Source: Halobacteriovoraceae bacterium
GTDB lineage: Bacteria; Bdellovibrionota; Bacteriovoracia; Bacteriovoracales; Bacteriovoracaceae
Assembly: GCA_020635115.1 (NCBI GenBank)
Contig: JACKAK010000006.1
Span: forward strand, 186,001 to 250,000
Length of the DNA stretch: 64,000 bases
Direction of reading: 5' to 3'
Below the pieces are notes generated by a model that was not told the origin of the DNA, searched no databases, and was given only the letters and a program-made list of their open reading frames with translations. The position numbers were made by a program, and so were the translations under genes. Of this stretch, positions 8,390 to 17,820 are shown in pieces (the stretch's first letter is position 1; each line of letters opens with the position of its first letter).

Positions 8390-9229
8390 ATGATCCATAC
8401 AATTTTAAAATCTGACATTCGAATTTTCCAAATTATTGTCATGAGTTTACTGCTAGGAACAGGTGTTTTCGTCTATGATTTTACTCTAAATTACCAACAA
8501 GTTGCTTTAACATTTATCGCAGGAATTCTTAGTCAGATTTTTTGGATCCATCATCTTGGTCTTAACAAAAGTAGTCTTTTAAGTGCGGTCATAACATGTT
8601 TAGGACTGGCCCTACTTCTTAGAGCAAACTCCCTTTGGGTGCACCCTTTAGTAAGTGTAATTGCTATTAGTTCAAAGTTTTGGTTTCAGGTGAGTAAAAA
8701 ACATTTTTTTAACCCTTCGGCCTTCGGTATTGTACTGGCCTTGTTGTTTTTTCCTAACACTTGGTTATCACCTGGTCAATGGGGTTCAACTACCTCAAGC
8801 GGAATTTGGCTGGCAGCAATCGGTTGTCTTATTGCCTCAAGAGCAAAAAGAATAGATATCTCTTGGTTGTACTTATTCTTTTATTTAGGTGGTCTGTTTA
8901 TACGAAATCTTTATCTCGGTTATGAAATAGAGATTTTCTGGCATTCTGCCTCTAGTGGTTCACTTTTGCTCTTTGCATTCTTTATGATTTCAGATCCTAA
9001 AACATCTCCGGATCATATTTTTGGTAAAATCATACTAGCGTTAATCATTGCCACTCTTTCTTTGTTCATGCAATATTATCTATATATAACAAACGGCCAT
9101 ATTTACGCTTTGATTGGTACCTCTTTTTTTGTTCCCTTATTGAACAAATGGATTCAGGCGGAATCTTTTAAATGGAGAAATAATGAAGATTTTAGGGTTT
9201 CAAATAATCATCTTAATGTCCATAGCTAA
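8390..9229 (+). CDS. RnfD/NqrB-like integral membrane protein
   Basis: 279 aa with about nine hydrophobic segments. HFFNPSAFGIVLAL (residues about 104-117) and SGSLLLFAFFMISDPKTSP (about 189-207) match conserved stretches of the RnfD/NqrB family of flavin-carrying subunits in redox-driven ion pumps. I do not see the S-[GT]-A-T motif that binds FMN covalently in true RnfD/NqrB, and no other rnf or nqr genes are nearby, so it is a stand-alone relative rather than part of a pump. Its 3' end overlaps the DUF2330 gene by 47 bases, implying translational coupling and a joint role. A clear GGTGG-type ribosome site precedes the ATG. Confidence 0.7.
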   Translation: MIHTILKSDIRIFQIIVMSLLLGTGVFVYDFTLNYQQVALTFIAGILSQIFWIHHLGLNKSSLLSAVITCLGLALLLRANSLWVHPLVSVIAISSKFWFQVSKKHFFNPSAFGIVLALLFFPNTWLSPGQWGSTTSSGIWLAAIGCLIASRAKRIDISWLYLFFYLGGLFIRNLYLGYEIEIFWHSASSGSLLLFAFFMISDPKTSPDHIFGKIILALIIATLSLFMQYYLYITNGHIYALIGTSFFVPLLNKWIQAESFKWRNNEDFRVSNNHLNVHS

Positions 9230-10532
9230 TCACCTCCAAGCATTTTGCGGTTTCTATGTCGCGAAAGCAGACACCTCTCTGTATAATAAGGCCTCTCAAG
9301 TAGTTTTAGTAAGAGATGGAGATAGAACCGTAATTAGCATGATGAATGATTATGAAGGCGAACTTCAAAATTTTGCCATGGTTGTGCCAGTTCCTACTGT
9401 ACTAAAAGAAGGACAAGTTAACGTCGGTGAAAAAAAACTTTTTTCTAGAATCGATTCGTTTACAGCACCAAGACTTGTTGAGTACTTTGATCCAGATCCT
9501 TGTGCACCAATCATTCAAAAGTCATTTTTTAGTGGAATGAAAAATTTGCCAACAGATACAATGCGAAACACAGGAGGGGGAAGCAATTCTCATGGAGTTA
9601 CAGTTGAAGCTCAGTACACTGTGGGTGAATATGATATCGTCATTCTCTCCGCTAAAGAATCAAATGGTCTTGAAACATGGCTAAGAGAGAATGGATACTC
9701 AATCCCCAAGGGAGCAAATCAAGCTCTCGCTCCGTATATTAAACAAGAAATGAAATTCTTCGTCGCTAAAGTAAATCTTGAAGAACAAAATAAAATGGGT
9801 CTATCTTATTTAAGACCACTTCAATTTGCTTTCAACTCAGAGAAATTTATGCTTCCAATTCGATTGGGTATGCTTAATGCAAAAGGTCCACAAGAACTTT
9901 TTGTCTATGTTCTCACTAAAAATGGACGGGTAGAGACCACTAATTATCAAACTGTAAAGTTACCTACGGATGTAAATATTCCTGTTTATGTAAAGAAAGA
10001 ATTCGATACATTTTATCGCTCAATGTTTGACCAACAAGTGAAAGAAGAACGAATGAAGGCCGTCTTTACTGAGTACTTTTGGGATATGGGTTGGTGTGAT
10101 CCTTGTGCCGCTGACCCACTTTCAAAAGAAGAGCTAAGAGGTCTTGGTGTTTTTTGGGTCAATTCTGACAATGCTCAAAGTCAGCTACGCCCATTTGGAA
10201 CAGGAGCACAACCAGTTAAAGTTACTCGACTTCATCTTCGTTATACTAAAGAAACCTTTCCTGACGATCTTATGTTCCAAGAAACTAAAGATAAGTCGAA
10301 TTTTCAGGGACGTTATGTGATCAATCACCCTTGGGCAGCTGATGTGACAAAATGCAGTGAAGCGAAAACATACTTAGACTCACTTCCTTCACGTTTTGAA
10401 AAAGAAGCACAAAACCTCTCGAACCTCACAGGGATAGACATTAATGAAATCCGCAAAAAGATAAAAATTCAGTTTCCTCAAGTAAAAGAAGATAACAAAG
10501 AAAGTTGGTGGGAAGGTCTGTGGAAAAAATGA
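9183..10532 (+). CDS. DUF2330 domain secreted protein
   Basis: 449 aa. A signal peptide occupies residues 1-20 (cleavage near LQA-FCG). The start of the mature chain, CGFYVAKADTSLYNKASQVV, with VVPVPTVL about 45 residues later, is the hallmark of DUF2330, a family of secreted proteins of unknown function. Further Cys residues (PDPCAP, WCDPCAA, KCSEA) could form disulfides. No membrane anchor at the C terminus. It starts inside the RnfD-like gene with GGAG just upstream of ATG, so the pair is an operon. Function unknown. Confidence 0.85.
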   Translation: MKILGFQIIILMSIANHLQAFCGFYVAKADTSLYNKASQVVLVRDGDRTVISMMNDYEGELQNFAMVVPVPTVLKEGQVNVGEKKLFSRIDSFTAPRLVEYFDPDPCAPIIQKSFFSGMKNLPTDTMRNTGGGSNSHGVTVEAQYTVGEYDIVILSAKESNGLETWLRENGYSIPKGANQALAPYIKQEMKFFVAKVNLEEQNKMGLSYLRPLQFAFNSEKFMLPIRLGMLNAKGPQELFVYVLTKNGRVETTNYQTVKLPTDVNIPVYVKKEFDTFYRSMFDQQVKEERMKAVFTEYFWDMGWCDPCAADPLSKEELRGLGVFWVNSDNAQSQLRPFGTGAQPVKVTRLHLRYTKETFPDDLMFQETKDKSNFQGRYVINHPWAADVTKCSEAKTYLDSLPSRFEKEAQNLSNLTGIDINEIRKKIKIQFPQVKEDNKESWWEGLWKK

Positions 10533-10651
10533 AGAATTATCCAAAACAATTTCAAAATTAAGTTGCCTATAAATTTCAAATAGTTATATGAAATAAATTA
10601 TCTGACTAATGTGTACTGGTATATCTACCGATAAGTAGCCAGAGGGCAATC

Positions 10652-11461
10652 ATGTCGAAAACAAGATTTTTGATAATTTTAATCACTCTACTCACTTCCT
10701 GTGCTCATAGGCCAATCCACTTAAAATCGGATCCTAAAATTAAACCCACAAAAGGGGTCAGTCCTAAGGTCATATCAAACAAACCTAAAAAATGGGGTAC
10801 AAATCTTGAAGGAATATTAACGAATATTAAAACTAAAAGAAAAATCATGGCCCTTACATTTGATGCTTGCGATAATTTTGCAGGTACTGATTATGAATTA
10901 ATAAACTATTTAATTGAAAATAAAATTAGGGCGACATTATTTGTGAGTTATAAATGGATAAAGCATAACAGAGAACTTTTAAAAAAAATTTCAGCTCTCA
11001 ATTTTTTTCAGATTGAAAACCACGGTTTCACTCATAGGCCATTATCAGTTAATGGAGCAAGTGCATATGGTATAAGGGGTACAAATTCATACCTAGAAGT
11101 AAAAAATGAAGTTCTAGAAAATTCAAGACAAATTGCAAGTATCACTGGAATAAATCCTCAACTGTTCAGATCAGGAACTGCTCATTATGATGAAATGAGT
11201 ATAAAAATTTTAAAAGATATGAAAGTAAAACCCATAGGTTTTAGCATTAATGGTGATGGAGGGGGTAAATACAGTGGAGATCAACTTTATTCAGCACTCA
11301 CAAGTAACCCACGACCTGGAGATATTGTCATAATGCATATGAATAAACCATCGGCCTCTAGATTAAAGGGATTTAAGAGTGCAATTGAAAAATTAAAAAG
11401 TGAAAAATTTGAGTTTGTTCTTTTAAGAAATTTAAGCACTCCTAAATTTAATAATAACTAA
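10652..11461 (+). CDS. Polysaccharide deacetylase (NodB homology), lipoprotein
   Basis: 269 aa. Residues 1-17 form a lipoprotein signal with lipobox LLTS-C17, so it is membrane anchored in the envelope. The NodB domain begins with ALTFDACDN (catalytic base and metal Asp), has the metal histidines in ENHGFTHRPLS, and the later RSGTAHYDE and DIVIMHMN motifs, matching CE4 enzymes that remove acetyl groups from peptidoglycan or chitin-like chains. A peptidoglycan target would suit envelope remodelling in a predator, but that is inference. The 3' end overlaps the convergent hydrolase gene by 4 bases. Confidence 0.85.
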   Translation: MSKTRFLIILITLLTSCAHRPIHLKSDPKIKPTKGVSPKVISNKPKKWGTNLEGILTNIKTKRKIMALTFDACDNFAGTDYELINYLIENKIRATLFVSYKWIKHNRELLKKISALNFFQIENHGFTHRPLSVNGASAYGIRGTNSYLEVKNEVLENSRQIASITGINPQLFRSGTAHYDEMSIKILKDMKVKPIGFSINGDGGGKYSGDQLYSALTSNPRPGDIVIMHMNKPSASRLKGFKSAIEKLKSEKFEFVLLRNLSTPKFNNN

Positions 11462-12483
11462 TCACCTAGAGCGAAATCATCATGCCCTGGAATACTTTCA
11501 GGTTTTGGCTCAATTAAGTTCACTCCTAAATGTAAAACTCTGGTGCCTGCATCACAATTGGGATTAATATTTTTGCCGATCACAACACCATTTTTATTGG
11601 CAAGAATTTCTTCTCTAATCTGACCAAAAACATCATAAACAATGGCTATACGTTGTCCTTTTTGTACCTTATCTGCCAAAGAAGGATGAACATCAACAAT
11701 TCCACCTTTTTTAGAATAGATCCAGTATGAATTATCACAAATGATTGCATCAGTGACCATGTCTTTTACTTCTCCCTCGATCATACCATAGTGTCTCATG
11801 GTGTTGAGAATACCTTCGAGGGTTTCATCAATAAGAGAATGTTGAAAGGCACTTGGATTACCAATTTCGATCGTAATAGAGGGAATACCATTTTCATTGG
11901 CCCACCCTCTTAATGTACCTTCTACATCAAATTTTTTAACGATAATTTGTGGATTTTGTAAATAGGCCAATGTTCTTGTTACCTCATTATCAAGGTCAGC
12001 TCGGATATATAAGCTATTAACTCTTCCATGACTGGCAGTATGTAAATCCAATAAATAATCAAATTTTTTAACAATTTTTGATGTGAAATAATGAGCATAA
12101 AGGTTACTTGTTATTCCATCAGGTTTACCTGGCATAATTCTATTTAAATCAACAGAATCAGAAAAGTATCTACTTTTCATCAAATAGCCAGGAATGTTAC
12201 TTATGGGGACTAGAATGAGGGATCCTTTAAGTTTCTTTGGATCTATTTCTTCAATAAGTTTGAAAATGGTGGAGATCCCATTTAGTTCATTTCCATGTAA
12301 AGCAGCAGTAATTCCAAATATAGGACCCTCTTCAACCCCTTTAACAACGACTAAGGGTACTTTCCATGGGACTCCAAGAGAATTATCTGTTAGCTGAACA
12401 TAAATCCTATGAACTTCTCCTGGTTCAAGTTCAGAAATTTCAAGGTCATCTTTGGTTTTAATTAATACAATATCATTACTCAT
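11458..12483 (-). CDS. Succinylglutamate desuccinylase/aspartoacylase (AstE/AspA) family zinc hydrolase
   Basis: 341 aa, cytosolic. Zinc-site motifs: ALHGNELNG (residues about 62-70; His and Glu) and LLDLHTAS (about 144-151; third ligand), with SVDLNRIMPG in between, as in M14-like deacylases. It hydrolyses an amide bond of an N-acyl amino acid or a short amino-acid tag. It starts 3 bases after the ATP-grasp gene on the same strand and lies near a RimK ligase, so the likely role is removing amino-acid units added by the ATP-grasp enzymes. True AstE needs an arginine succinyltransferase pathway, which is not visible here. Confidence 0.8.
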   Translation of the reverse strand: MSNDIVLIKTKDDLEISELEPGEVHRIYVQLTDNSLGVPWKVPLVVVKGVEEGPIFGITAALHGNELNGISTIFKLIEEIDPKKLKGSLILVPISNIPGYLMKSRYFSDSVDLNRIMPGKPDGITSNLYAHYFTSKIVKKFDYLLDLHTASHGRVNSLYIRADLDNEVTRTLAYLQNPQIIVKKFDVEGTLRGWANENGIPSITIEIGNPSAFQHSLIDETLEGILNTMRHYGMIEGEVKDMVTDAIICDNSYWIYSKKGGIVDVHPSLADKVQKGQRIAIVYDVFGQIREEILANKNGVVIGKNINPNCDAGTRVLHLGVNLIEPKPESIPGHDDFALGD

Positions 12484-12486
12484 TTT

Positions 12487-13917
12487 CTATACCATAATCT
12501 CTCTTATCAGAGCTTCATCGTTATCAAGAGATTTGAACAACTTCATTTTAAAAAGACCTTTAGAATTTATCAGATTTTGTGCCATTTTATCAATCGCGAT
12601 TATTGTTAAAGTTGTTTGAATATAGGCCTCGATTAAATCATCAATACCAATCCCAAGTGAGTTAAAATCTTTTCTATCCATAAGTAATAAACGTGATGTT
12701 TCAGAATCCCACTGATTCTCACCTAGTTTAACGGATAGATTTGTACCAAGAATATCCCAACTATTTCCTTTAATTTCTGATTCAAGGGGTGATCTCGCAC
12801 GGCGGGCATATAAAGCGCAAGGTAAAAATCCATTTTTTGACGAGCAAACCATGACTCTTAAATCTGAAATATATATATTCCCTTTTTTATTTGGAACAGT
12901 TCCAACATGAAAGAACTTTCCATGCTTACTAGTTGAACTCCAATCATAGTGACCAATTAAACTCTGAACGATGAACTGGTCGTAACTATAATCATTTTCC
13001 ATAAATTTTTTAAGTTCTTTTTCATTTGTGATTGTCCATACTCCTTGCCCAGCATTAGAGTAAGGATTTTTGATGACGGCCTTGCCTCCAAAGCGTTGAA
13101 CCCAAAGAGGAATTTCTACCTTTGAGACATCTTTTATCGTTTCTGGCATATTTATTTGCAGGCCAGAACCTCCAACTTCTGAGTTAAAAAGTTCATAGGC
13201 CTTATTTGCAAGCAATTTATTTCTACCTCCAGATAAACAAACAAGAGTTGAATTACAAATGAAGGTCTTTGTTACGGGTGGAATTCTATTCCACGGTTTT
13301 TGAGTGACATATCGGATTGCGGCCCTGATAGGAATTTCTTTTTTATTTTGGAGTGTTACTATCATTATTCCATTTTCAAATTTTATATTTTTCTTTTTAT
13401 CATTATCAAAGAGTGGAACAAGATAAACGTCTTCTTTTGTGATATCGGCCAGAGTTTGAGCATATCCGGAAGTTTCCATGTAGTTTTTATCGTAAACAAC
13501 AGCAAGTGCGCCTTTAGGTAGTTTTTTTCTTTTTAGTGCAGGAAGAAAAGCATTTTCAACTAAATAGAGATATCCACGATGTTCATCATAATCACTTCGT
13601 GGTGGCATTGATTTTTGCCCGGATGGACACGAGTTTGTTTCTAGAACGACCATTCTTCGATTGCCTGTTTCTGTGGTCACATAAAACAAATCAGCTCCAC
13701 CCCAAAAAAAGTGTTTAGGTTGATAAGAAAGAATATCTATTAAAGTAGATTCATTCACTTGAGGATTTAAGTGTAAGTATCTTTTGATAATTCTATCTTT
13801 ATTTAAATTAAAGAAGTGGTTTACGATTGGATGCAATTGAGAGTTCAATGCTTTAGGGTAAAAGTGATTGTCCTGCTCAAAATTATTGGGTTTAATGATT
13901 TCGATTTCTTTTTTCAT
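12487..13917 (-). CDS. ATP-grasp family ligase-like protein
   Basis: 476 aa. Central ATP-grasp signatures are visible: GGKAVIKNPYSNAGQGVW (residues about 274-291), FIVQSLIG and YISDLRVMV (about 350), typical of carboxylate-amine ligases. It couples ATP hydrolysis to peptide-like bond formation; substrate unknown. It forms a tight two-gene operon with the zinc hydrolase and lies near RimK. ATG at 13917 is chosen; an in-frame TTG at 13935 lacks a ribosome site. There is no signal peptide. It resembles ATP-grasp proteins that occur with AstE-like hydrolases in peptide-modification clusters. Confidence 0.7.
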   Translation of the reverse strand: MKKEIEIIKPNNFEQDNHFYPKALNSQLHPIVNHFFNLNKDRIIKRYLHLNPQVNESTLIDILSYQPKHFFWGGADLFYVTTETGNRRMVVLETNSCPSGQKSMPPRSDYDEHRGYLYLVENAFLPALKRKKLPKGALAVVYDKNYMETSGYAQTLADITKEDVYLVPLFDNDKKKNIKFENGIMIVTLQNKKEIPIRAAIRYVTQKPWNRIPPVTKTFICNSTLVCLSGGRNKLLANKAYELFNSEVGGSGLQINMPETIKDVSKVEIPLWVQRFGGKAVIKNPYSNAGQGVWTITNEKELKKFMENDYSYDQFIVQSLIGHYDWSSTSKHGKFFHVGTVPNKKGNIYISDLRVMVCSSKNGFLPCALYARRARSPLESEIKGNSWDILGTNLSVKLGENQWDSETSRLLLMDRKDFNSLGIGIDDLIEAYIQTTLTIIAIDKMAQNLINSKGLFKMKLFKSLDNDEALIREIMV

Positions 13918-14192
13918 GTGTCCATGATACTGCAAATTTTGTAAAAAGAGTTCAATAAATACTCAACGCATTGCATTGATTCAAATTTAGATTTTCTGTA
14001 CAAAAATAATTTATTTTAAATATTTTGGTACCAACGATTTTAGCAACAATCTCATAAACTATATGATTATATATTTTAAAATTCAAAATTGAGTTGATTT
14101 GAATATCACTTATAATCGTAATATATTAGGCCTATTATTAGACGTTAATTGGATTTTAGAATTGTATTTAAAGCAACAGGGGGTCATTAATT

Positions 14193-15065
14193 ATGTCTGG
14201 GTTCTTTGATAATGTTGTAAAGTTGTTTGAAAGTTTACCATATTTAAAAACAGTCATTTTATCTCTTCTACTTTTAATTTTTGCAACAATTATAAAAAAA
14301 CTTTTAGTATTAAACATTGCAAAAAAAAATATTAACCGACCTGAGAAAATATTTTTGCAAAAAAAAATCTCACAATATACGAACTATTTATTTCTTATTT
14401 TTCTTTTTATTCTATGGTTTTCTCAACTTCAAGTTGTATTTGTCTCTTTTGTTGCGGTAGCTGCCGCTGTTGTTGTTGCAACCAAAGAAATTATTATGTG
14501 TGCTATGGGTGGAATTTACCTAAGACAAAATAATCTTTTTAAAGAAGGTCATCGTATTGAAATAGATAACATAAGAGGTTTTGTTGTTGAAAGACTTTTT
14601 CTGACAACCAAGGTACTTGAGATTGGCCCAGAAAAATATTCACAACAAACTACTGGTGATGTTGTATCAATCCCGAATAGTATTTTTTTGAGTAAATCTT
14701 TAAAAAATGAATCTTATTTTAAAGGATACTCAATAAAATCATTTCAGTTCAAACTTAACATCAATGAAAATATTGACGAATTTGAAGTGCAGTTATTACA
14801 AATCTCAAATGAAATTTGTGCTTCATATATTGAAAATGCAACTCGAAGTATTAGTAATTTTTGTGAAAAAGAAGGTATTCTCATACCTTCATTAAGCCCT
14901 AGAACGAAGATTGTTTTTGAAAATGATGATAAAACTGATAATAAAGTTATAGTTTTATTGAAAATTCCTGTAAAAAACACTCAAATTGCTGATATTGAGC
15001 AATCCTTAAATCGCTTAGTTTTATCATGGAAAAAAATGCATAGTGGAAACATTTCACGATCTTAA
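14193..15065 (+). CDS. MscS-family mechanosensitive channel
   Basis: 290 aa. Two to three membrane helices (residues about 15-35, 60-80, 83-103) precede the pore-lining and beta domain sequence EIIMCAMGGIYLRQNNLFKEGHRIEI … VVSIPNSIF, diagnostic of the MscS superfamily. The pore helix (SFVAVAAAVVVATKE) is Ala/Val-rich like the Ala/Gly-rich TM3 of MscS. It opens on membrane tension to release solutes during osmotic downshock. It stands 175 bases before the rimK-like gene on the same strand. The cytoplasmic beta-domain is shorter than E. coli's. A start preceded by GGGGGT is clear. Confidence 0.85.
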   Translation: MSGFFDNVVKLFESLPYLKTVILSLLLLIFATIIKKLLVLNIAKKNINRPEKIFLQKKISQYTNYLFLIFLFILWFSQLQVVFVSFVAVAAAVVVATKEIIMCAMGGIYLRQNNLFKEGHRIEIDNIRGFVVERLFLTTKVLEIGPEKYSQQTTGDVVSIPNSIFLSKSLKNESYFKGYSIKSFQFKLNINENIDEFEVQLLQISNEICASYIENATRSISNFCEKEGILIPSLSPRTKIVFENDDKTDNKVIVLLKIPVKNTQIADIEQSLNRLVLSWKKMHSGNISRS

Positions 15066-15239
15066 AATGATTTACGAATGAAAATAGTTAGTTTAATACC
15101 ATTCAACTTGAAACTACACTCTAATGAAATAATCTTAGTCTTAGGAGTTTCCTATTGGGTAACTAAAATACTTAAGCAATTAATTTTGAAATTCAAATTG
15201 AAATATATTGAAAATTATTTTTTCAAATAGGAGATAAAA

Positions 15240-16460
15240 GTGATACTAGGAATACTTTCTAGAGAACCTGGGAATTACAGCACGAAACGCTTGGTAAAGG
15301 CCGCTAGGGCCAGGGGACATAAGGTCAAAGTTCTAAATACAACCAAGTTTGCATTAGATCTCGAAGAAGAAAATCCAGATCTTTATTACAAACAAAAACT
15401 ACTAAGTCACTGTGATGCTATTTTGCCAAGAATAGGATCCTCGATTACCTATTTTGGTACCGCAGTTGTAAGACAATTTCAACAGATGGGAGTCTACACT
15501 CCTAACTCTGCAGATGGGATCCTAAATTCAAGAGACAAATTAAAGAGTTTTCAAATACTAAGTAAGCATAAAATAGGGATACCTTCTACAGTCTATGTAA
15601 AAGATAAAAAAGATATAATTCCTGCACTTGAAAGAGTTGGAGGGGCACCGGTCATCATTAAATTACTAGAGGGTACTCAAGGTATAGGTGTACTTCTTGC
15701 TCATTCACTTGAATCGGCAACATCAATAATTGAACTTCTCCAAAGTCAAAAGCAAAATATCCTTATTCAAAAATTTGTGGCAGAAAGTAAAGGAAGAGAT
15801 ATTAGGGCCATCGTAGTGGGTGATCAGGTTGTTGCTGCGATGAGAAGAGTTGCCCAAGGGCAAGAATTTAGAAGTAATGTGCACCGAGGTGGATTAACTG
15901 AAAAAGTAGAATTAGACAATTCTTACAAAGAAATTGCCATTAGGGCCGCAAAACTCATGGGCCTTGGTATCGCCGGTGTTGATATGCTGGAAGGAAAAAA
16001 CGGTCCTCAAATTATGGAAATAAATTCTTCTCCAGGGCTAGAAGGAATAGAGGGTTGTACTCAGATTGATGTCGCAGGTGCATTTATAGATTACATTGCA
16101 GCAAATGTTGATTATCCAGATATTGATCTCAATGAAAAACTTACTGTAAGTAAAGGCCATGGAATAGCTGAAATTGTCATACATAAAAATTCTGAATATG
16201 TGGGAAAAACGATTAGTGAATCAGGATTGAGAGATAAAGATATTAATCCCTTATCGCTTCATAGAAATGGAAAAGTATTTACAAATCCGAAAGCTGAAAG
16301 AGTATTAGAGCCAGAAGATAAGATTTTGTGTTACGGAAAAATAGAAGTTATGAAAGAACTCATTCCAGAAAAAACGAGACGAAGACGTAGACCTCGTCCT
16401 AAAAAACTTAGAAAAGATGAAATCGAAGAGTTTAAAGAAAGTATGTCACATAAAGAATAA
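15240..16460 (+). CDS. rimK: RimK-family ATP-grasp ligase fused to an RCK_C (TrkA_C)-like domain
   Basis: 406 aa versus about 300 for E. coli RimK. Residues 1-290 are a complete RimK: PRIGSSITYFGTAVVRQF, ATP-binding VIIKLLEGTQGIGVLLA, GRDIRAIVVGD and the metal site MEINSSPGLEGIE. RimK adds glutamates to the C terminus of ribosomal protein S6 (or makes polyglutamate). Residues about 305-375 (AEIVIHKNSEYVGKTISESG … VLEPEDKILCYG) match the ligand-binding RCK_C domain of potassium transporters, suggesting allosteric control. The tail is highly basic (TRRRRRPRPKKLRK), suitable for RNA or ribosome contact. GTG start at 15240 is supported by AGGAG 7 bases upstream. Confidence 0.88.
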   Translation: MILGILSREPGNYSTKRLVKAARARGHKVKVLNTTKFALDLEEENPDLYYKQKLLSHCDAILPRIGSSITYFGTAVVRQFQQMGVYTPNSADGILNSRDKLKSFQILSKHKIGIPSTVYVKDKKDIIPALERVGGAPVIIKLLEGTQGIGVLLAHSLESATSIIELLQSQKQNILIQKFVAESKGRDIRAIVVGDQVVAAMRRVAQGQEFRSNVHRGGLTEKVELDNSYKEIAIRAAKLMGLGIAGVDMLEGKNGPQIMEINSSPGLEGIEGCTQIDVAGAFIDYIAANVDYPDIDLNEKLTVSKGHGIAEIVIHKNSEYVGKTISESGLRDKDINPLSLHRNGKVFTNPKAERVLEPEDKILCYGKIEVMKELIPEKTRRRRRPRPKKLRKDEIEEFKESMSHKE

Positions 16461-16494
16461 GAAGAAATTAATATTTATCCATCATTTTATAAAT

Positions 16495-17820
16495 TTAGTT
16501 CATCTTCAAAGTATCTAGTGCTCTTAATACGTTCGAATATTTTTCTGAAGTAAATCGATAATGGAGTTTTTCGATGATGCTAGAAATATTCGCATCTTGG
16601 TTTTCATTTTCTAAAATTTTATCACACAAGGCCTCTGCGACAATGAACACTATGGCCAAAGGTGAAATATTGTCTCCATAATATTTAGCAAATCCAATCC
16701 CATTTCTACTGCCGTGATGTTGTTTAATAATTGTATCCGCTCCAATCGGAGCTCTAGGATAGTCTTTCACTATTTTAGCGGCGAGCAAGGCATGTTTAGA
16801 TATTCTTTCTTTGTCCTCTTTCGAAAAATGTGATTTTGAAAGTTCATCTTCATTGTGAATTTTTGCAAATTCATCTCGAGTGAGGGCAATATCATGAAAA
16901 AAAGAAATAAAGGCCATTTTATTTTTTTGCTCCTTTGTTCCCCACTCCATATTATCCAGAGCATGAAAACATAGAAATGTAGTAAGTTGAGAGTGCTTAT
17001 AAAGATATGAAGATTGATTATTAATTAAGGCCGACAAAAGAGTTTTTAAGCTTGGCGCTTGATCAACAACGGTTCCAAGTGATTCAATTGCAGCGTTTGC
17101 CAGCTCTACAGTTTCTTGGTTGAATCCTTCGAGCTCAAGTCCAACTTTATCACGGATGAGATTTACAGTTGCTTCATTTGAACGTATTCGCAGACCTGTA
17201 TCAAGATTTTTATTTCCAAGCTGTTCAACTATTGCGCTTGTTACTTCTGATACGAATTTTAGTCTATAGTCTTTAGACACATAAAAATTTTCAATCCCTA
17301 AATCAATTCTATTCTTTACATCCTCATGTTTTATCAACATACCGATATCAAATAATATATTGTAATCATCTCCAACTTTTTCAAAAATTTTGCAAAAACT
17401 TTTCTCCAGACAAGTAAAATAATTAATACTTATTGGATAAAAATCTGGAACAATTTGTTGGACCATTGTTTGAGCACTTACTCCAAGTATCGTCGCAGCT
17501 GTTTTTATAAGGGGTTTTACTTCTTTTGTTTGAGGGATAAATGTTGCTTTAATTTGAGTCTGAAATTTTTCACCGATAATTATTATGGGTGTCTCTTTTT
17601 TATTTTGTAGTAAATAAGTCTCAAGAATATTAATTGTTTCACGACTATCTGTCTGCTTTTGAGTAATAATCAGATCTAGTTTTGGCAACACTTTTAAGAG
17701 ATCAATTGCTTCTTGAAAATTCTTTTTTCTTAAAACTTCACATCCAACATACATCTCTAAATTGAGAGAATAGAGATCTAAAGTTTTATCATCATCACCA
17801 ATTAATAAAGTTAAACTCAT
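16495..17820 (-). CDS. Receiver-like / degenerate HD-GYP protein
   Basis: 441 aa. Residues 1-110 have a receiver-like fold start (LTLLIGDDDKTLDLY) but the phosphoacceptor region reads LDLIITQKQT, without the usual Asp. Residues about 270-430 form an HD-type domain: FISFFHDIAL supplies the HD pair and KQHHGSRNGIG the downstream HH-G motif, but the GYP tripeptide of c-di-GMP phosphodiesterases is missing (IGF instead). Activity is therefore doubtful. It overlaps the cyclase gene by 4 bases (ATGA), so both are co-translated. Paralogues lie at 59767-61140 and 61154-62464. Confidence 0.75.
   Translation of the reverse strand: MSLTLLIGDDDKTLDLYSLNLEMYVGCEVLRKKNFQEAIDLLKVLPKLDLIITQKQTDSRETINILETYLLQNKKETPIIIIGEKFQTQIKATFIPQTKEVKPLIKTAATILGVSAQTMVQQIVPDFYPISINYFTCLEKSFCKIFEKVGDDYNILFDIGMLIKHEDVKNRIDLGIENFYVSKDYRLKFVSEVTSAIVEQLGNKNLDTGLRIRSNEATVNLIRDKVGLELEGFNQETVELANAAIESLGTVVDQAPSLKTLLSALINNQSSYLYKHSQLTTFLCFHALDNMEWGTKEQKNKMAFISFFHDIALTRDEFAKIHNEDELSKSHFSKEDKERISKHALLAAKIVKDYPRAPIGADTIIKQHHGSRNGIGFAKYYGDNISPLAIVFIVAEALCDKILENENQDANISSIIEKLHYRFTSEKYSNVLRALDTLKMN

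Noticed and set aside
8390..9229. Complete Rnf or Nqr ion pump
   Set aside because: Only one RnfD-like gene is present and its FMN-attachment motif is not seen.
11458..12483. AstE of the arginine succinyltransferase pathway
   Set aside because: No other ast genes are near and the context is ATP-grasp ligases, so only the family can be assigned.
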